A stretch of DNA of 64,000 bases, from positions 79,295-143,294 of the forward strand of contig CANJUF010000004.1 of assembly GCA_947477745.1 (NCBI GenBank). The letters run 5' to 3'. The DNA comes from Sphingomonadaceae bacterium. GTDB taxonomy: Bacteria; Pseudomonadota; Alphaproteobacteria; Sphingomonadales; Sphingomonadaceae. Below are positions 19,821 to 30,239 of this stretch, piece after piece. Position 1 is the stretch's first letter, and each line of letters starts with the position of its first letter. The notes under the pieces were generated by a model. That model had not been told where the DNA came from and ran no database searches. It saw only the letters and a list, made by a program, of their open reading frames with translations. The position numbers and the translations under genes are program-made.

Positions 19821-21680
19821 ATGATCTTCCCTCCTATCGATCGCCGCAACATGCTTGGCCTGATCGGCGCGGGCGGCGCTTCGCTGCTGTTGCCTGGCTG
19901 CGCGAAAACCGCGGCTAGCGGCATTCCGACCACCGCGCCGATGGCCGCCGCCGATCTGCTCGATGCCATCGCCTGGCGCGCACTCGAGCTCTCGCCCGAA
20001 GGCGCGACCGAGCTCGCGCTCGACACCGGAGAGCACGCCAATCTGCGCCATCGTCTGTCGGACAAGTCGCCCGAAGGCATGGCGCGGCTGGCAGACCTGC
20101 TCAAAAGCGACCTTGCGCTCGTGCGCTCGGTTGACCGGTCCGCGCTCGATCCGACGATGCAGACCAACCTCGCCGTGGTCGAGACTGCCTATGCCACCGC
20201 GCTGGAAGGTCTCGCCTTGTCCTATGGCGAAGTTGCTGTGGGCGGTTGGCGCAATACGCCTTACGTCGTGATCCAGAACGTCGGCGCCTATCTCGATACG
20301 CCCCGTTTTCTCGATGGCAGCCATCCGGTCCAGTCCGCAGACGATGCCGAAGCCTATTGCGACCGGCTTTCGCAGATGCCGGCTCAACTCGACTCCGAGC
20401 TTGAGCGGATCGCGGCGGCCGAGGCTGCCGGGCTGATCCCGCCCGATTTCCTGCTCGCGCGCACTATCGACCAGATGCAGCACTCGATCGCCGATCTCGC
20501 TCAGAACGGCGGTTCGCTCGTCTCATCGCTTGAGAGGCGCACTGCGACCATTCCGGGCGACTGGAAGGCGCGGGCCGCGGGCATCGTCAACGGCAGCGTC
20601 CTTCCCGCGCTCAAGCGCCAGCTTGCCGTCTTGCAGCGCCAGTTGCCGCTGGCCAGTTCCGCGCCGGGCATGGGCAGCCGCCCGCATGGGCCGCAGTGGT
20701 ATGCCTGGGCGCTCAAGGCAGCTACCACCACCAGCCTCACGCCCGAAGAGGTGCATGCGCGCGGGCTGGAGGAGCTTGCCGCGATCCAGGCGCGCATGGA
20801 TCCGATCCTGCGCGGCCTTGGCTATACCAAGGGCTCTACTGGTGAGCGCATGGCGGCGCTGGCGAAAGACCCGCGCTACCGATTTCCCGACAACGACGAG
20901 GGCCGCGCGCAGATCATCGCGCTCATTCAGGAGCGTCTGAACTGGATCAAGGCGCAAATGTCGCGCGCCTTCAGCCGTCTGGCTCCCGGCAATGTCGAGG
21001 TGCGCCGCCTGCCGCTTGCCGAGGAGCTTGGCGCCCCGGTTGCTTATGGCGGCGCCGGATCGCTCGACGGGTCGATCCCGGGCAGGATCTGGATCAACCT
21101 GCACACCACCGATCTGCACCGGAAGTACGATTTGCCCACGCTCGTTCATCACGAGGGCATTCCGGGCCATGTCTGGCAGGGCGAATATACCCGCTCGATG
21201 CCGCTGATCCGCTCGATGCTGGCGTTCAACCCCTATAGCGAAGGCTGGGCGCTCTACGCCGAGCAAATGGCCGACGAACTGGGCGCTTACGACGCATTCC
21301 CCGAAGGTCGCCTGGGTTATCTCCAGAACCAGGCGTGGCGTGCGGCGCGTATGGTGCTCGACACCGGCCTGCACGCAAAGGGCTGGTCGCGCGAACAGGC
21401 CGATCACTGGTTCCGAAGCGAAATCGGCCTTTCGCCAACCGAAACCGCCAACGAGATCGATCGCTATTGCTCCTGGCCCGGCCAGGCCTGCGGCTACAAG
21501 GTCGGGCACAGTGAAATCGTACGCCTGCGCGAACAGGCGCGCGTCGCGCTGGGCGAAAAGTTCGATCAGCGCGTGTTCAATCAGGCCGTGATCGACGGCG
21601 GCAACGTGCCGCTCAACGTGCTGGCGCAGATTGTCGGACGCTATGTCGCCAGCGCAAGCGCGCGCGAGGCGGCAGCCTAG
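19821..21680 (+). CDS. DUF885 family lipoprotein (putative carboxypeptidase-like metallohydrolase)
   Basis: A 619-residue exported protein. The N-terminus has twin-Arg then LGLIGAGGASLLLPGC, a Tat-like lipoprotein signal with Cys near residue 27. The long helical body ends with the DUF885 zinc-type motif LVHHEGIPGHVWQGEYTR and a late SEGWALYAEQMADELG block. DUF885 proteins look like M32/M3-type metallopeptidases, but activity is mostly unproven. The ATG at 19821 was chosen because the signal peptide begins there. Confidence 0.88.
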   Translation: MIFPPIDRRNMLGLIGAGGASLLLPGCAKTAASGIPTTAPMAAADLLDAIAWRALELSPEGATELALDTGEHANLRHRLSDKSPEGMARLADLLKSDLALVRSVDRSALDPTMQTNLAVVETAYATALEGLALSYGEVAVGGWRNTPYVVIQNVGAYLDTPRFLDGSHPVQSADDAEAYCDRLSQMPAQLDSELERIAAAEAAGLIPPDFLLARTIDQMQHSIADLAQNGGSLVSSLERRTATIPGDWKARAAGIVNGSVLPALKRQLAVLQRQLPLASSAPGMGSRPHGPQWYAWALKAATTTSLTPEEVHARGLEELAAIQARMDPILRGLGYTKGSTGERMAALAKDPRYRFPDNDEGRAQIIALIQERLNWIKAQMSRAFSRLAPGNVEVRRLPLAEELGAPVAYGGAGSLDGSIPGRIWINLHTTDLHRKYDLPTLVHHEGIPGHVWQGEYTRSMPLIRSMLAFNPYSEGWALYAEQMADELGAYDAFPEGRLGYLQNQAWRAARMVLDTGLHAKGWSREQADHWFRSEIGLSPTETANEIDRYCSWPGQACGYKVGHSEIVRLREQARVALGEKFDQRVFNQAVIDGGNVPLNVLAQIVGRYVASASAREAAA

Positions 21681-22033
21681 CTCTTGCCGAACAGACCCTT
21701 GGCTATGCCAAGCACATCGTCGAGCGGATTGCCGTCGCCGTCGCGGTCGAGCATTCCGGCTATCCCGGCAAGCGCCGGATTGTCCTTGATCATGCCGTTA
21801 AGCTTTTCCAGCCCGGCTTCGCCGCCAAGCTGATCGGCAATCTGGCCAAGCGTACCCGCATCGATCCCGGTCTTTGCGGCGGCTCCGGCAATCGTGTCGC
21901 CCGGCTCGGCATGGCTTTGACCCAGCGCGGCCACGGCCTTTTCGGCAAGTTCCGGCGGCAACCCGAATTTTGCAGCGATGGCGCCGACGTCCGAGCCACC
22001 AAGTTGTCCGAGAATTCCGTCAAGCAAGCCCAC
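21677..22033 (-). CDS. DUF937/YidB-like small helical protein
   Basis: A 118-residue soluble protein starting GLLDGILGQLGGSDVGAIAAKFGLPPELAEKAV, with repeated Leu-Gly helices and a calcium-like DRDGDGNPLDDVLG near the end, as in DUF937/YidB-type proteins, whose function is unknown. The GTG at 22033 has AGGGA upstream. It follows pckA on the same strand with a 63-base gap and overlaps the DUF885 end by 4 bases. Confidence 0.7.
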   Translation of the reverse strand: MGLLDGILGQLGGSDVGAIAAKFGLPPELAEKAVAALGQSHAEPGDTIAGAAAKTGIDAGTLGQIADQLGGEAGLEKLNGMIKDNPALAGIAGMLDRDGDGNPLDDVLGIAKGLFGKS

Positions 22034-22096
22034 GTCCGTTCCCTCCGCGTTTGCGCGACGCGATAATGCACGGGCAGAGTGTCAGGACAAGGACAA

Positions 22097-23716
22097 TCAG
22101 GCTGCGGCTGCAGGTGCTGCCCTGCGAACACCTTCGTCGACATGATCCTCGAACTGCGCGAAGTTCTCGATGAACTGGCGCACCAGGCTCTGCGCGGTAC
22201 GGTCGTATTCCGCCGGATCGGCCCAGGCGGCGCGCTGATCGAGCAGGGCGCTGTCGACGCCAGGCACCGCCACCGGAACCTCGAAGCCGAAGTTTGGATC
22301 CTCGCGGAACTGCACTTCGTTGAGGCTGCCGTCGAGCGCAGCGTTGAGCAGCGCGCGGGTCGCCTTGATCGGCATGCGCTTGATGCCCTCCTGCGTCGCC
22401 TTGCCGCCGAACCATCCGGTGTTCACCAGCCAGCACTTGACCTGGCCCTTGGCGATGCGCTCCTTGAGCAGATTGCCGTAGACGCTCGGGTGGCGGGGCA
22501 TGAAGGGCGCGCCGAAGCAGGTCGAGAAGGTCGCTTCCGGTTCGGTCACGCCGATTTCGGTGCCGGCGACGCGCGCGGTGTAACCCGAAAGGAAGTGATA
22601 CATCGCCTGATCGGCAGTCAGCCGCGCGATCGGGGGCAGCACTCCGTAAGCGTCAGCGGTCAGCATGATGATGTTGGCGGGCACCGGCCCCATGTTCTCG
22701 GCCGAAGCATTGGGGATGAAGTCGATCGGGTAGGAGCCGCGCGAATTCTCCGCCAACGAGGCATCGTCGAAATCAAGCTCGCGGGTAACCGGGTCGATCA
22801 CCACGTTTTCGAGCACAGTGCCGAACCGCCGCGTGGTCGCGTAGATTTCGGGCTCGGCTTCTTCGGAAAGGCGGATCATCTTGGCGTAGCAACCGCCTTC
22901 GAAATTGAACACGGCGGTATCGGACCAGCCATGCTCATCGTCGCCGATCAGGGTGCGGCTCGCATCGGCCGAAAGCGTGGTCTTGCCGGTGCCGGACAGG
23001 CCGAAGAACACTGCGGTCCTGCCATCGGGACCGACATTGGCCGAGCAATGCATCGGCATGACGCCGTTTTCAGGCAGCAGGAAGTTGAGGATGCCGAACA
23101 CGCTCTTCTTCATCTCGCCAGCATAGGCGGTGCCGCCGATCAGGATCAGCTTCTCGGTGAAGTTGACCGCGATGATCGTATCGCCGCGAGAACCGTGGCG
23201 GGACGGATCGGCCTTGAAGCTGGGCAGGTCGATGATCGTATATTCGGGCGCAAACCCACCAAGCTCGGCGGCAGTCGGCCGCACCAGCAGCGTGTGGATG
23301 AAAAGGTTGTGCCACGCCAGCTCGTTGATCACGCGCACGTTGACGCGGTGTTCGGGCTGCGAGCCGCCGAACAGGTCGGCTACGTAAAGCTTGTCCTTCG
23401 CGGCCAGCGCGGCAAAGAAATCCGCCTTGAGCGCGGCGAAATGCTCGGGGCTCATCGCCGCGTTGGTCTTGCCCCACCACACGGTGTTCTCAGTCGCATC
23501 ATCGCGGACGATGAACTTGTCCTTGGCCGACCGACCGGTATGCTTGCCGGTCTTGACCACAAGGGGTCCGTCCTTGGCGAGCAGACCCTCGCCATTGCGC
23601 ACGGCATGTTCGACGAGCGGGGCAGTGCCCAGATTCGCATGGATGGTCGCGTTCGTCTCGATGCCCTGGCGATCGAGGGGGTAGCTCAGGGTGGCGCTGG
23701 TCAAATTGCTCTCCAT
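22097..23716 (-). CDS. pckA: Phosphoenolpyruvate carboxykinase (ATP)
   Basis: Converts oxaloacetate plus ATP to PEP, the first step of gluconeogenesis. A 539-residue protein with kinase P-loop [15 protein letters not shown] near residue 245, the [10 protein letters not shown] metal region, and [10 protein letters not shown]. The ATG at 23716 begins [14 protein letters not shown]; a frame further up is not part of the family. A sigma-70-like promoter, TTGACG-N17-TATGCG, lies just upstream. It diverges from chvI, the arrangement known from rhizobia, where ChvI controls pckA. Confidence 0.96.
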   Translation of the reverse strand: MESNLTSATLSYPLDRQGIETNATIHANLGTAPLVEHAVRNGEGLLAKDGPLVVKTGKHTGRSAKDKFIVRDDATENTVWWGKTNAAMSPEHFAALKADFFAALAAKDKLYVADLFGGSQPEHRVNVRVINELAWHNLFIHTLLVRPTAAELGGFAPEYTIIDLPSFKADPSRHGSRGDTIIAVNFTEKLILIGGTAYAGEMKKSVFGILNFLLPENGVMPMHCSANVGPDGRTAVFFGLSGTGKTTLSADASRTLIGDDEHGWSDTAVFNFEGGCYAKMIRLSEEAEPEIYATTRRFGTVLENVVIDPVTRELDFDDASLAENSRGSYPIDFIPNASAENMGPVPANIIMLTADAYGVLPPIARLTADQAMYHFLSGYTARVAGTEIGVTEPEATFSTCFGAPFMPRHPSVYGNLLKERIAKGQVKCWLVNTGWFGGKATQEGIKRMPIKATRALLNAALDGSLNEVQFREDPNFGFEVPVAVPGVDSALLDQRAAWADPAEYDRTAQSLVRQFIENFAQFEDHVDEGVRRAAPAAAA

Positions 23717-23781
23717 CGTGTGCGGGCCCGTGAAGCCGGCAGCCCGCACGTATAATCCACAAGAGTTTTCAGAATCGTGCC

Positions 23782-23810
23782 GCGCATAGTCGAGCCGCGC
23801 TGGATCGTCA
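23782..23810 (-). promoter_or_regulatory. Sigma-70-like promoter for pckA
   Basis: On the minus strand, TTGACG (23805-23810) and TATGCG (23782-23787) are separated by 17 bases, about 65 bp upstream of the pckA ATG. The -35 is good and the -10 moderate. Overlap with ChvI control from the adjacent regulator gene is possible but no ChvI site is defined. Confidence 0.5.
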
Positions 23811-23898
23811 ATTTGCTGGTCCAACCTCGTCCCGTGAGCGGCAATGTGCCCAACGCCGCGTTGTCAGCGTGGGTTCCAGCGGCTAGGATTATTCCGAC

Positions 23899-24660
23899 AT
23901 GACGGGCGTTTCTCCAGGAATGGTCGAAAACGGCGATGCCCTGCCGGATCGCCGCCGCACCATCGCGTTGGTCGATGACGACCGCAACATCCTCACGACC
24001 CTGTCGATCCTGCTGCAATCCGAAGGCTTTGCCACGCGTGTCTATTCCGACGGACACACCGCACTTGGCGCGCTGCTCGAAAATCCCCCCGACTTGGCGA
24101 TCTTCGACATCAAGATGCCGCGCATGAGCGGGCTGGAACTGCTCGAAAGGTTTCGCGACCGATCGAGCGTGCCCGTCATATTCCTGACCTCGCGCGACGA
24201 AGAGCCCGACGAGGCGCTAGGCTTGGCGCTTGGCGCAGACGACTATATCACGAAACCGTTCAGCCAGCGGCTGCTGGTCGCGCGGATTAGGGCGATCCTG
24301 CGCCGCAGCGAACTGGTCCAGACCGCGCTGCCCGAATCCGGCCACGACGACCTGCCCGAACCGATCGTGCGCGGCCGGCTGCGCATGGACCCTGCCCGCC
24401 ACGAAGTGACATGGGGCGGTGATCCGGTTTCGCTGACGGTAACCGAATTCCTGATTCTCGAAGCGCTCGCCCTGCGCCCCGGCCTCGTCAAGAGCCGCAA
24501 CCAGCTGATGGACGCGGCTCACAGCGAAGACGTGTTCGTCGATGATCGCACTATCGACAGCCACATCAAGCGCCTGCGCCGCAAGTTCCGCGCCGTCGAT
24601 TCCGGCTTTGCGGCCATCGATACGCTTTATGGCGCCGGTTATTCGTTCACGGATGACTGA
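23899..24660 (+). CDS. chvI: Two-component response regulator ChvI
   Basis: OmpR-class regulator of the ChvG-ChvI envelope/acid-stress system. Receiver: [14 protein letters not shown], phospho-acceptor in [13 protein letters not shown] (about residue 73), Lys in ITKPF; then winged helix [19 protein letters not shown]...[13 protein letters not shown] and the family end [11 protein letters not shown]. 253 residues. Overlaps chvG by 8 bases. Its placement between pckA and chvG-hprK matches the conserved alphaproteobacterial order, which is strong support. Confidence 0.95.
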   Translation: MTGVSPGMVENGDALPDRRRTIALVDDDRNILTTLSILLQSEGFATRVYSDGHTALGALLENPPDLAIFDIKMPRMSGLELLERFRDRSSVPVIFLTSRDEEPDEALGLALGADDYITKPFSQRLLVARIRAILRRSELVQTALPESGHDDLPEPIVRGRLRMDPARHEVTWGGDPVSLTVTEFLILEALALRPGLVKSRNQLMDAAHSEDVFVDDRTIDSHIKRLRRKFRAVDSGFAAIDTLYGAGYSFTDD

Positions 24661-26215
24661 GCACCGGCCCCATTTGACCGGTCCGGGAAGCAAGTGGCCG
24701 TGGCGCACATCGCTGACCGCGCGCATCCTTGCGGTCAACATCATCGCCTTGGCCCTGCTCGCGGGAAGCCTGTTCTACATCGACAGTTACCGCAAGGAGC
24801 TGCTTGCCGAACGCTTCATCCTCGCCACTGCCGAGGCGCAGATCGCGGCGGAGGGGCTTGCCGAGAACCGCCCGGAGGACGTGCGGGAAAAGCTGGTGCG
24901 GATCGGCGCGGGGCAGGATCTGCGGCTGCGGCTTTACGATGCCAAGGGCAAGCTCGTTGCCGACAGCTTCGAACTTGGCGAGCCGAGCTTCCGGTTTGTC
25001 GATCCCAAGAGCGAATCCTGGCTTCAGGACGCTGCGCGGGTGCTCGACCGGGGAATGGATTTCCTGCTCGGGACCGCGCCCATCCCCGCCTATGTGGATC
25101 CCGAGGAAACCGGGGCGGATCATTGGCCCGAAATCGCCGAAGCCGCCGCAAGCGATGCCACGGTAATCGTCCAGCGGCGTGCGCCCGACAGCACGCCGGT
25201 AATCAACGCGGCGACCCCGATCAGCGACAAAGGCGCGGTGCTGATGACCACGCGCAATGCCCGCGACATCACCCAGAACGTGCGCGATGCGCGCCAGACA
25301 CTTGCCATCATCGTCGGCGCGGCGCTGGCCATCTCGATCCTGCTTTCGCTGTTCCTCGCTCGCACCATCGCGCAGCCGCTGCGCACGCTGGTACGCGCCG
25401 CGGTGCGCGTGCGATCGGGACGCGACCGTCAGGTCGAGGTTCCCCGCCTGCCTGACCGGCGCGACGAGATCGGCATGCTGGCCCGCGCCATCTCGGACAT
25501 GACTGCCGCGCTGCGCCAGCGGATCGACGCGGTCGAAACCTTTGCTGCCGATGTTTCGCACGAATTGAAGAACCCGCTGACCTCGCTGCGCAGCGCGATC
25601 GAGACACTGCCGCGCGTCGACGATTCCGAACTGCGCACGCAGCTTCTCGACATCGCGCGACAGGACGTGCGCCGGGTGGACCGGCTCGTCACTGAAATCG
25701 CCGAGGCGAGCCGGATCGATGCCGAACTCAGCCGCACCGATTTCGAGCGGGTCGATCTGCCGCGCCTGCTGCGCGCGCTGGTTGCCGAACGTGACAATCG
25801 CGGCGTCAACGGCTCGGGAGGCGTGCCGATAACCTGCAGCGGCGAAAACCTCTTCGCGGCAGGCGATGCGTCGCGGCTTGAGCGGGTTTTCCACAACCTT
25901 ATCGACAACGCCGTGTCCTTTTCTCCGCCCGGCGCGCCGATCGAAATCGAAATTTCTGGTCGCGCTGAAACTGTCGAGGTCGCAGTGTCCGATCACGGCC
26001 CCGGCATTCCCGATGCGGCGCGCGAACGGGTGTTCGAACGGTTTCACTCGGTGCGCCCCGCAGGTGAGGCATTCGGCCAGCACAGCGGCCTTGGCCTTGC
26101 CATCGCCCGCACAATTGTCGAGGCGCACTTCGGCACGCTTGACGCATCCCGGCGCGAGGACGGCGAAACTGGCGCGCGGCTGGTCGTCTCGCTTCCGGCA
26201 TGGAGAGACGAGTGA
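24653..26215 (+). CDS. chvG: Sensor histidine kinase ChvG
   Basis: Inner-membrane partner of ChvI. Two membrane helices (about residues 20-42 and 215-238) flank a periplasmic sensor domain; then HAMP, the H-box [21 protein letters not shown] (phosphorylated His), N-box [33 protein letters not shown] and [14 protein letters not shown]. 520 residues from ATG 24653, which overlaps the chvI end. Its stop overlaps the hprK start, so transcription continues into the PTS genes. Confidence 0.95.
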   Translation: MTEHRPHLTGPGSKWPWRTSLTARILAVNIIALALLAGSLFYIDSYRKELLAERFILATAEAQIAAEGLAENRPEDVREKLVRIGAGQDLRLRLYDAKGKLVADSFELGEPSFRFVDPKSESWLQDAARVLDRGMDFLLGTAPIPAYVDPEETGADHWPEIAEAAASDATVIVQRRAPDSTPVINAATPISDKGAVLMTTRNARDITQNVRDARQTLAIIVGAALAISILLSLFLARTIAQPLRTLVRAAVRVRSGRDRQVEVPRLPDRRDEIGMLARAISDMTAALRQRIDAVETFAADVSHELKNPLTSLRSAIETLPRVDDSELRTQLLDIARQDVRRVDRLVTEIAEASRIDAELSRTDFERVDLPRLLRALVAERDNRGVNGSGGVPITCSGENLFAAGDASRLERVFHNLIDNAVSFSPPGAPIEIEISGRAETVEVAVSDHGPGIPDAARERVFERFHSVRPAGEAFGQHSGLGLAIARTIVEAHFGTLDASRREDGETGARLVVSLPAWRDE

Positions 26216-26637
26216 TGCAGCCGTATCAAGCAACCGTCATCGCGATTTCCGGCCGCGCCGTGCTGATCGAGGGGGACCCGGGCAGCGGCAAGTCCAGCCT
26301 CGCTCTGGCGCTCATCGATCGCGGCGCGCAGCTGATCGGCGACGACGGCGTGATGCTGGCGGTGCGGCAGGGTCAGCTTTACGCCTCGCCGCATCCCAAC
26401 ACGCGCGGGTTGATTGAAGTGCGCAATTTGGGGATCGTTACCATGCCGATTTGCGAGGAGGCGCGGGCCGCGCTCGTCCTCAAGCTCGACAAGCAGGCCC
26501 CCCCATTCATCGAATCTGCCGAACAGACTGAGCGGCTGGGCATCCCCCTGCCGCTGGTAGCGCTTTGGCCAGACAGTCCGGTGCTGGCGATCAGGGCAGA
26601 GTTGGCGCTGACGACCTATGGCCTGGCTGAACCCTGA
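26215..26637 (+). CDS. hprK: HPr kinase/phosphorylase, short alphaproteobacterial form
   Basis: A 140-residue protein with only the catalytic core: P-loop IEGDPGSGKSSLALALIDRG (about residues 18-37), GDDGVMLAV, and the family segment RGLIEVRNLGIV. The N-terminal domain of Gram-positive enzymes is missing, as usual in alphaproteobacteria. It is expected to phosphorylate HPr on Ser and so link PTS status to ChvG-ChvI. The ATG overlaps the chvG TGA (TGATG). Confidence 0.92.
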   Translation: MQPYQATVIAISGRAVLIEGDPGSGKSSLALALIDRGAQLIGDDGVMLAVRQGQLYASPHPNTRGLIEVRNLGIVTMPICEEARAALVLKLDKQAPPFIESAEQTERLGIPLPLVALWPDSPVLAIRAELALTTYGLAEP

Positions 26638-26705
26638 GTGCCACGCGGGGACAAGCCTCACGCCGGCCTTCCCTTTGCCCGGATGCGGGAGCATGTCTTG
26701 CCGCG

Positions 26706-27641
26706 ATGAGTGACGAGTCGGACAAGGCTGCACAAAACGCGGGCAAGCGCCGCCTGCTGCTGGTCACGGGATTGCTGGGTGCCGGCAAGACCACCGCGCT
26801 AAAGGTGCTCGAAGACCTGGGCTGGGAGACGATCGACAATTTCCCGATCCGGTTGCTCGATCGCCTGATCGATACGCCTGAAAGCGAGCCTGGCCAGCCC
26901 GCGCCGCTGGCGATTGGCTTCGATTGCCGCACGCGCGGCTTCGATCCGCGTTCGATCATTACCCAGGTCAAGGCGCTGAGCCAGCGTCCCGATCTCGAGC
27001 TGACGACGCTGTTCCTCGATTGCCGGGGCAGCGAACTCGAGCGCCGCTATAACGAGACGCGCCGCCGCCACCCCCTTGCCGCAGACATTCCCGCTTCGTC
27101 CGGGATCGCCGCCGAGCGCGAACTGCTCGAGCCGCTGCGGCGCTGGGCCGACCTGTTGATCGATACCTCGGACTATTCGGCCAACGAGCTCCAGCAGGTG
27201 ATGCGCGAACGCTTTGCGCCCGACGAGGGCCAGGAGCTGACCCTGACGCTGTCGAGTTTCGGCTTTGCGCGCGGCATGCCGCCGGTCGCGGATTTGGTGT
27301 TCGACATGCGCTTTCTTGAAAATCCGCACTGGGTGCCGGGCCTGCGCGAACAGACCGGGCTCGATCCGGCGGTGGGTGAATATATCCGGCGCGATCCGGC
27401 CTTCGCCGAGGCTTTCGAACGTATCAGCGCGCTGATCGCGTTCCTGCTCCCGCGCTACCGCGCGCAAGGTAAGGCCTATGTCCATGTCGCGTTCGGCTGC
27501 ACGGGAGGGCGGCACCGCTCGGTGTTTATGGCCGAGCTTGTAGCATCGGCCTTGCGCGAGCAGGGATTTTCGCCCACATTGTTGCACCGCAACCTGGGCT
27601 CGCGGGCTGCCGACCTTCTCGAAGGCAGGCATGCACCATGA
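26706..27641 (+). CDS. rapZ: RNase adapter protein RapZ
   Basis: A 311-residue P-loop protein that in E. coli binds a small RNA and guides RNase E, and in other bacteria senses cell-wall precursors. Walker A is LVTGLLGAGKTTALKVLEDLGWETIDN, and the C-terminal RNA/metabolite-binding domain ends HVAFGCTGGRHRSVFMAELVA. 68-base gap after hprK. The specific role in Sphingomonadales is not established. Confidence 0.95.
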   Translation: MSDESDKAAQNAGKRRLLLVTGLLGAGKTTALKVLEDLGWETIDNFPIRLLDRLIDTPESEPGQPAPLAIGFDCRTRGFDPRSIITQVKALSQRPDLELTTLFLDCRGSELERRYNETRRRHPLAADIPASSGIAAERELLEPLRRWADLLIDTSDYSANELQQVMRERFAPDEGQELTLTLSSFGFARGMPPVADLVFDMRFLENPHWVPGLREQTGLDPAVGEYIRRDPAFAEAFERISALIAFLLPRYRAQGKAYVHVAFGCTGGRHRSVFMAELVASALREQGFSPTLLHRNLGSRAADLLEGRHAP

Positions 27642-27696
27642 CAAGGAATAACAATCCCGGGGCGATGTCGCAGGTTTTTCGGAGCGTAATTCCCGC

Positions 27697-28101
27697 ATGA
27701 TCGGAATGGTGCTGGTTACCCACGGCAAGCTTGCCGATGAATTCGTCAACGCGATGGAGCATGTTGTCGGTCACCAGGAAGCGGTGGCGACGGTCTGCAT
27801 CGGCCCGAGCGACGACATGGATCGGCGGCGCAAGGAGATCGCCAAGGCAATCGCGGCCGTCGATAGCGGCTCGGGAGCGATCATTCTCACCGACCTGTTC
27901 GGCGGGACGCCTTCGAACCTCGCGATTTCACTCATGCGTGCCGGCGAGGTCGAGGTTATCGCCGGTATCAACCTGCCGATGCTGATACGTCTGGCCAAGG
28001 CGCGCAATTGCATGGGCGTGCTCGATGCGGCCAAAGCTGCGCGCGACGCGGGCCGCAACTACATTACCGTCGCTTCGGAATATCTGGGACAGGACGCATG
28101 A
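27697..28101 (+). CDS. PTS EIIA component, mannose family
   Basis: A 134-residue cytosolic phosphotransfer protein. The phosphorylated His is in MVLVTHGKLADEFVNAMEH (His9), followed by ILTDLFGGTPSNLAISLM, the dimer and active-site segment. No cognate EIIB/EIIC transporter is here, which fits the regulatory, non-transport PTS of alphaproteobacteria. The stop overlaps the HPr start (ATGA). Confidence 0.93.
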   Translation: MIGMVLVTHGKLADEFVNAMEHVVGHQEAVATVCIGPSDDMDRRRKEIAKAIAAVDSGSGAIILTDLFGGTPSNLAISLMRAGEVEVIAGINLPMLIRLAKARNCMGVLDAAKAARDAGRNYITVASEYLGQDA

Positions 28102-28376
28102 CCGCGCACTGCGCGCGGGTGCGAATCGTCAACGAACGCGGTCTTCACGCGCGCGCCAGCGCAAAATTCGTCAACCTCGTGACCGCGCAATACGATCACC
28201 TCGCGATCACGGTGAGCAAGGACAACGCCGAGGCCTCGGGCGGGTCGATCCTCGGCCTGATGATGCTGGGCGCAGCGCGCGGTGACGAAATCGAGATACG
28301 GGTCGATGGACAAGGTGCCGAGGCGGCTCTCGATGATCTTGCCGGTCTGGTGCGCGGCGGCTTCGGCGAGTCCTGA
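28098..28376 (+). CDS. ptsH: HPr family phosphocarrier protein
   Basis: A 92-residue phosphocarrier with NERGLHARASAKFVNLV (phosphorylated His near residue 16) and SGGSILGLMMLGAARGDEIEI, which carries the Ser site targeted by HprK. It sits last in the chvI-chvG-hprK-rapZ-EIIA-HPr block. Enzyme I is not in the window. Confidence 0.94.
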   Translation: MTAHCARVRIVNERGLHARASAKFVNLVTAQYDHLAITVSKDNAEASGGSILGLMMLGAARGDEIEIRVDGQGAEAALDDLAGLVRGGFGES

Positions 28377-28398
28377 AGTATTAAGCTGGGAGCATCGC

Positions 28399-29076
28399 AT
28401 GCAGAATTTCCTGAAGCGCCATCTCGCCGCCGGGCTTGCTGCCGCAGTCGCGGTGGCGACGCCGCTTATCGCGCAGCAGGCCATGGAGAAGCCGGGCGCG
28501 CGCGATGCGTCGCGCGTGACAGCGGGCACTTACGCGGCAGATCCGTATCATACGATGGTCGGATGGCGGGTAGATCACATGGGGATAACCCCTTATTTCG
28601 GCCAGTTCGGCGACGTGACCGGCACTCTTCAGCTTGATCCCAAGAACCTCGCCGCGACCAAGGTCGATATCACCATTCCGGTCGGCAAGGTCACGACGGC
28701 GAGCGCGGGGCTAACCGCCCACTTGCTCAAGCCGGCGCAGAAGCCCGGCGAGGCTCCCGACTTTTTCGGACCCTCGCCAGCGGACGCGCGTTTCGTTTCC
28801 ACTGCAGTGGTGCCCGGCAAGCGCGGCAAGCGCGGCAAGCGCGGCAAGGCGCGGCTGACCGGCAATCTCACGCTCAATGGCATAACCCGCCCAGTTACCC
28901 TCGACGTCTCGTTTCATGGTGCGGGTAAAATGCCGCCGATGATGGGCGGCAGTGAACAGGTGGGCTTCACCGCGACTGGCACGATCAAGCGCAGTGAGTT
29001 CAACGTGTTGATGGGCATTCCGCTGGTCTCGGACGAGGTTCAGCTCGATATCGTCGCTGGCTTCGCGAAGACTTAG
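28399..29076 (+). CDS. YceI family periplasmic protein with a KRG repeat loop
   Basis: A 225-residue secreted lipocalin-like protein. It has a signal peptide (about residues 1-25), then the family's DPYHTMVGWRVDHMGITPYFGQF and TGNLTLNGITRPVTLDV blocks; YceI proteins bind isoprenoid-like lipids. Between them a nine-base tandem repeat encodes a basic run of GKR units (28814-28848), probably an extended loop between strands. The ATG at 28399 follows GGGAG. A one-gene unit after the PTS block. Confidence 0.88.
   Translation: MQNFLKRHLAAGLAAAVAVATPLIAQQAMEKPGARDASRVTAGTYAADPYHTMVGWRVDHMGITPYFGQFGDVTGTLQLDPKNLAATKVDITIPVGKVTTASAGLTAHLLKPAQKPGEAPDFFGPSPADARFVSTAVVPGKRGKRGKRGKARLTGNLTLNGITRPVTLDVSFHGAGKMPPMMGGSEQVGFTATGTIKRSEFNVLMGIPLVSDEVQLDIVAGFAKT
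28814..28848 (+). repeat. Nine-base tandem repeat (GGCAAGCGC units) in the YceI gene
   Basis: About three and a half copies of a nine-base unit encoding Gly-Lys-Arg. Being a multiple of three, copy changes stay in frame. It adds a basic stretch to an otherwise normal YceI protein. Confidence 0.8.
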
Positions 29077-29093
29077 GGATCCAGGTTGACCGG

Positions 29094-30239
29094 TTAGCGC
29101 ATCAGCGCGAAGCAGGCCCTCACTTCACGCGCGAAGATTGCGGGCTGTTCCCAGGCGGCGAAATGCCCGCCTTTCTCCGCCTCGTTCCAGTAGACGATGT
29201 TGGTGAGCACCCGGCTCGCCCAGTCGCGCGGCGTGTAAGAGATCTCGCGCGGAAAAATGCTCGCGCCCGCCGGAACTGAGACGGTGAGGTCCGAATTGGC
29301 GATGGTGCCGCTCGCTTCCCAATAGAGCCGCGCCGAAGAACCGCCGCTCGCGGTCAGCCAGTAAAGCGCGATGTTGTCGAGCGTGCGGTCGATGCAGATC
29401 GCCTGTTCCGGATTGCCGCCATGGTCGGTCCAGCGCCACAGTTTTTCGTAGATCCACGCCGCCTGCGCGACGGGCGAATCGACCAGCGCATAACCGATGG
29501 TTTGCGGACGGCTTTTCTGCACATGCATGTAGCCGGCATCTTCAGCCTTGTAGGCCTGGTCGAGCGCGCGCATCCGGTCGTAGTCAGCGCTGCTTTCGTC
29601 GCGATCACCGGGGCGCGGACGGTACATCGGGCGGTTAGTGTGAATGCCGACCAGCCCATTCGGTGCGAAACAGCCGATCAACGTCGTGATCACCGAGCCC
29701 CAGTCTCCGCCCTGCGCCGCCCAATGCCCGCCATAGCCAAGCCGCCGTATGAGTTCGGCCCAGGCGTGCGCGATCCGGTCTGCCTTCCAGCCCGCCTTGT
29801 CGGGCTTTCCGGAAAATCCGTATCCCGGCAGCGACGGCGCGACGACATGGAACGCGTCCTCCGCCCTGCCACCGTACGCAGTCGGGTTGGTTAGCATCGG
29901 GATCACGTCGAGGAATTCGGCGATCGATCCGGGCCAGCCGTGCGTGATGACCAAAGGCAAAGCATGCTCGTGCGGCGAGCGGGCGTGGAGGAAATGGATG
30001 TCGAGCCCGTCGATCTCGGTAACGCACGGGCTGAGCGCGTTGATCCGCGCTTCGCAGGCCCGCCAGTCGTAATGCCCGGCCCAATGATCCATCAGGCCGC
30101 GCATCGCTGCGAGCGGCGGGCCCTGCGACCAGTCCTCCACCGTCTCACGCTCCTGCCAGCGCGTTGCCGCGATGCGGGCGCGCAGCATGTCAAGTTCAGC
30201 CTCCGGTATGGCAATCGGCGCGCGCCGGATTTCGCTCAC
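29094..30239 (-). CDS. Epoxide hydrolase family protein
   Basis: A 381-residue alpha/beta hydrolase with the N-terminal EHN domain typical of microsomal-type epoxide hydrolases (IPEAELDMLRARIAATRW). HGWPGSIAEFLDVIP is the oxyanion region, QGGDWGSVITTLIG holds the nucleophile Asp, and late Glu and His residues (GGHFAAWEQP) complete the triad. It hydrolyses epoxides to diols. The GTG start at 30239 overlaps the stop of the CMD gene, so the two form a coupled unit. Confidence 0.9.
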   Translation of the reverse strand: MSEIRRAPIAIPEAELDMLRARIAATRWQERETVEDWSQGPPLAAMRGLMDHWAGHYDWRACEARINALSPCVTEIDGLDIHFLHARSPHEHALPLVITHGWPGSIAEFLDVIPMLTNPTAYGGRAEDAFHVVAPSLPGYGFSGKPDKAGWKADRIAHAWAELIRRLGYGGHWAAQGGDWGSVITTLIGCFAPNGLVGIHTNRPMYRPRPGDRDESSADYDRMRALDQAYKAEDAGYMHVQKSRPQTIGYALVDSPVAQAAWIYEKLWRWTDHGGNPEQAICIDRTLDNIALYWLTASGGSSARLYWEASGTIANSDLTVSVPAGASIFPREISYTPRDWASRVLTNIVYWNEAEKGGHFAAWEQPAIFAREVRACFALMR

